The notes under the pieces were generated by a model. It worked only from the letters and a program-made list of their open reading frames with translations, searched no databases and was not told the DNA's origin. DNA of 64,000 nt from Istiophorus platypterus (lineage: Eukaryota; Chordata; Actinopteri; Istiophoriformes; Istiophoridae): positions 14,954,089-15,018,088 of the forward strand of contig CM029112.1 of the NCBI GenBank assembly GCA_016859345.1, read 5' to 3'. The translations under genes and the position numbers were made by a program. This document shows, one piece after another, positions 62,023 to 64,000 of this stretch (positions are counted from its first letter, which is position 1; each line of letters begins with the position of its first letter).

Positions 62023-62699
62023 CATGTATGCTTCTAATGTTACGGCTAATCAGTGTTCACTGTAGATGAGGTCAGAAGTTATTTTCAAAACTTTTACACT
62101 GTGCCAGCACAATTCAAGATGCGTGGAGGTCATACGTACATCTTTCAATCGACTTCCTCTATCTATCTATTCTCACTTCCCCGTTCTGGCTGTCTCTCAA
62201 ACTTCCAACCCCTCTACTCTAAGCTGCTGTTCAGTTTCTAAACTGCTGCAGATGTCTGCAATATTTCACGAGGACAGACTGACAACTCCAGCTATCAATT
62301 TAACTCCGATACTGTGTGTGTTTGTGCGTTTGTGTAGGTGTGTGTGAGTAACTGATGGTCGTGTCAAGAAATTATCAGCCCGTGTGCTTGGTGCAAATCA
62401 CCGATTATATCATATGAGTTGACATGTGCCAGCCAATGTGTGTCTGTTGATGTGTGTCACTGTTCATCCTTGGCTTGCATCCCATGTATGACAGCTTGTG
62501 TGTGAGCATAGTGCCCAAAAGTGTGTATGATCTGTACGTGTGTGTGATGTGTATGTGTAAGTGTGTGTCATCCTGTGCTTGCATATCAGCGAAGCATGTC
62601 AGTGAGTGAGTGTGTGAGAGGTTCAGCACCTCCCGAAGCATTAAAAAAGCACCGCCGTCACCTGCTTTGATAAACGGATGAGGAGCAAGGGTGGGAGTG

Positions 62700-62703
<4 letters not shown>

Positions 62704-62739
<36 letters not shown>

Positions 62740-62775
62740 CGTGTGCGTGAGCGTGTGTGTGTGTGTGTGTGTGTG
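62704..62775. repeat. (GT)n(GC)n(GT)n compound microsatellite
   Basis: Alternating purine-pyrimidine tract of about 70 bp with a central GCGCGCGCGC. It has strong Z-DNA-forming potential. Confidence 0.95.
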
Positions 62776-63414
62776 CTCAGACGGTGCTGAGATGGAGTGT
62801 ATGGGAGGGATGGATGATAAAAGATGTTCGGTGGGGATAGTGTGTTGATGGCTCAATAAGGAGCATTTCAGGGAGAAATGATACAAATGCTAGAAAGTGA
62901 GCTTCTCTCTTCAAGTCAGAGAGACTGAGTTTAGATCGAGAGCTGCTGGTTGAGGTGTATTTCAGAGGATGGAGCCCATCTCAGCAACTGGCAAATTTTA
63001 AATGCAATAAAAACATTCCTGTAATTAATATGGATTTGAGTAGTTATATAAATGTTTCTCAGAGCCAGAGCTGCTTCGAGAGAAGAAAAAATCCAATTCA
63101 AATCTCAACAGCTAGAGCCAAAGAGCCATGGGTTTTTTGGCTAATTAATTTTAGACAAACCCGTAAGTTAAGAGCTACAGAAGTAATTTTACTTAAATTT
63201 TTTTTTCAGTCCAATATAACCCTAGAAAACAACATTTTCTGCCTTACTTAGCTTGGCCTGGCTAGCTCTCCAAACCAAACACACACACACACACAACCAG
63301 ACTTTGGCATTTTGGGTAAGATTGTTAGCACTGCTGCTGAGGTATTTTCTTAAAAGGAATAATTGGGCAGATTGGGAAACTGAAGCTAGCATAATCCACT
63401 TTGGTAAAAAAAAA

Positions 63415-63536
63415 AATCATCGTTTGTCATCGTTTTACTGTTCAGACAGACGAGCGGTATCAATCTTCTCATATAACTCTTAACTAGAAAGCAAATAAGC
63501 GTAATTTCCCAAAATGTCAAACTATTCCTTTAGGTT
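63415..63536 (-). mobile_element. Solo terminal repeat of the MITE-like TIR family
   Basis: gtatcaatcttctcatataactc, aagcaaataagcgtaatttcccaaaatgtcaaactattccttta matches, in reverse orientation, the outer end of the element at 8005-8646. Only one end is present. Confidence 0.6.
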
Positions 63537-64000
63537 GCTTGCATGAGTCAGGGTAAGTAAAGTCAAACTAAAGTCATCTGTGTAAATGCTGAACAAAATG
63601 ATGGATTTATGATATTTTGACATACTGTTTGTTTGTTCATATTGTGTTTAGCCAACTTGTTGGTTACCTCTGTAGTCGATCCAGAGAAGAGAAAGAAACC
63701 GATACAGGCAAAGGACAGAGTAGGGATCGGATCATGTGAGAAAAAATTGAATAAAAAGAGACGGAGAACTGAAGGGGGAGACCTTCTGGAGGGTTTGTCT
63801 CTCAGAGGACTGGCTGGTCTTATTTCATCTCTGCTGTCAGTGTAAGAAAACAGAGAAACACAGTAAGAAGCTAAATCGTGCACCAACCTCCAACCTGCTG
63901 TAAACTTCTCCTCCTCCTGTCTATTTTATCTGTTTTTGTTGCTTGCTCTTCCCTGCTGTCTCTCTCCATTTCTCTTTATATTTTTTCCCTTTCTGCAGTG

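Larger units (their letters stand above)
62023..64000 (-). other. Intronic or upstream DNA of grap to window end
   Basis: No exon is recognised. The stretch contains the (GT)n/(GC)n tract at 62704-62775, a CA tract at about 63280-63298 and a TIR-element end at 63415-63536. Confidence 0.5.

Noticed and set aside
11201..62775. CA/GT and TA tracts as CRISPR-like arrays or telomeric repeats
   Set aside because: They are simple dinucleotide microsatellites without spacers and without TTAGGG units.
57709..64000. Upstream grap exons (first SH3 and the FLIRES segment)
   Set aside because: I looked for WYSGRISR- and FLIRES-like sequence on the minus strand and found none; these exons probably lie beyond the window.

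Overview
The window looks like an ordinary piece of vertebrate nuclear DNA, most likely from a teleost fish. The reasons are short exons with GT-AG borders separated by kilobase introns, very dense (CA)n/(GT)n microsatellites, GC-rich first exons in AT-rich surroundings, a decayed Tc1-type transposon, and several short interspersed repeats that I recognise from teleost genomes. I see no bacterial operons, CRISPR arrays, phage genes or tRNA/rRNA genes.

Three protein-coding genes can be supported. (1) sphk2-like sphingosine kinase, plus strand, 1918-15966. It has five coding exons whose splice phases all agree, giving 591 aa ending at a stop codon. (2) fam83g (PAWS1/SACK1G), minus strand, 41337-29944. 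It has five coding exons giving about 1533 aa: an N-terminal DUF1669 domain, a very long disordered region, and a separate last exon with a conserved-looking tail. (3) grap (GRB2-related adaptor), minus strand. Only its last two coding exons lie in the window: most of the SH2 domain (57708-57540) and the C-terminal SH3 domain (47024-46839). The 5' exons lie beyond 64000.

Layout: 1-1750 is upstream DNA with two CACGTG E-boxes and an AT-rich repeat; 1780-2490 is the sphk2 CpG-rich promoter and first exon; 2468-15101 holds the sphk2 introns, including a head-to-tail duplication of about 1.14 kb that carries a second, frame-broken copy of exon 2; 15967-29943 is 3' UTR and intergenic DNA between convergent sphk2 and fam83g; 29944-41650 is fam83g and its CpG-rich promoter; 41650-46838 is intergenic, with the grap 3' end; 46839-64000 is grap, mostly intron, with transposon and microsatellite content.

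The proteins do not form one pathway. Sphingosine kinase 2 makes sphingosine-1-phosphate, FAM83G anchors casein kinase 1 and acts in BMP/Wnt signalling, and GRAP is an SH3-SH2-SH3 adaptor downstream of receptor and T-cell kinases. Their linkage is informative, since from memory FAM83G and GRAP are neighbours on human 17p11 while SPHK2 lies on 19q13. I found no novel multi-gene system. The points most worth checking are the duplicated exon in sphk2, an Arg in place of the ligand-binding Trp in the GRAP C-terminal SH3, a pure (TG)19 tract directly after the fam83g exon 1 donor, and an alternative fam83g C-terminus by intron retention.
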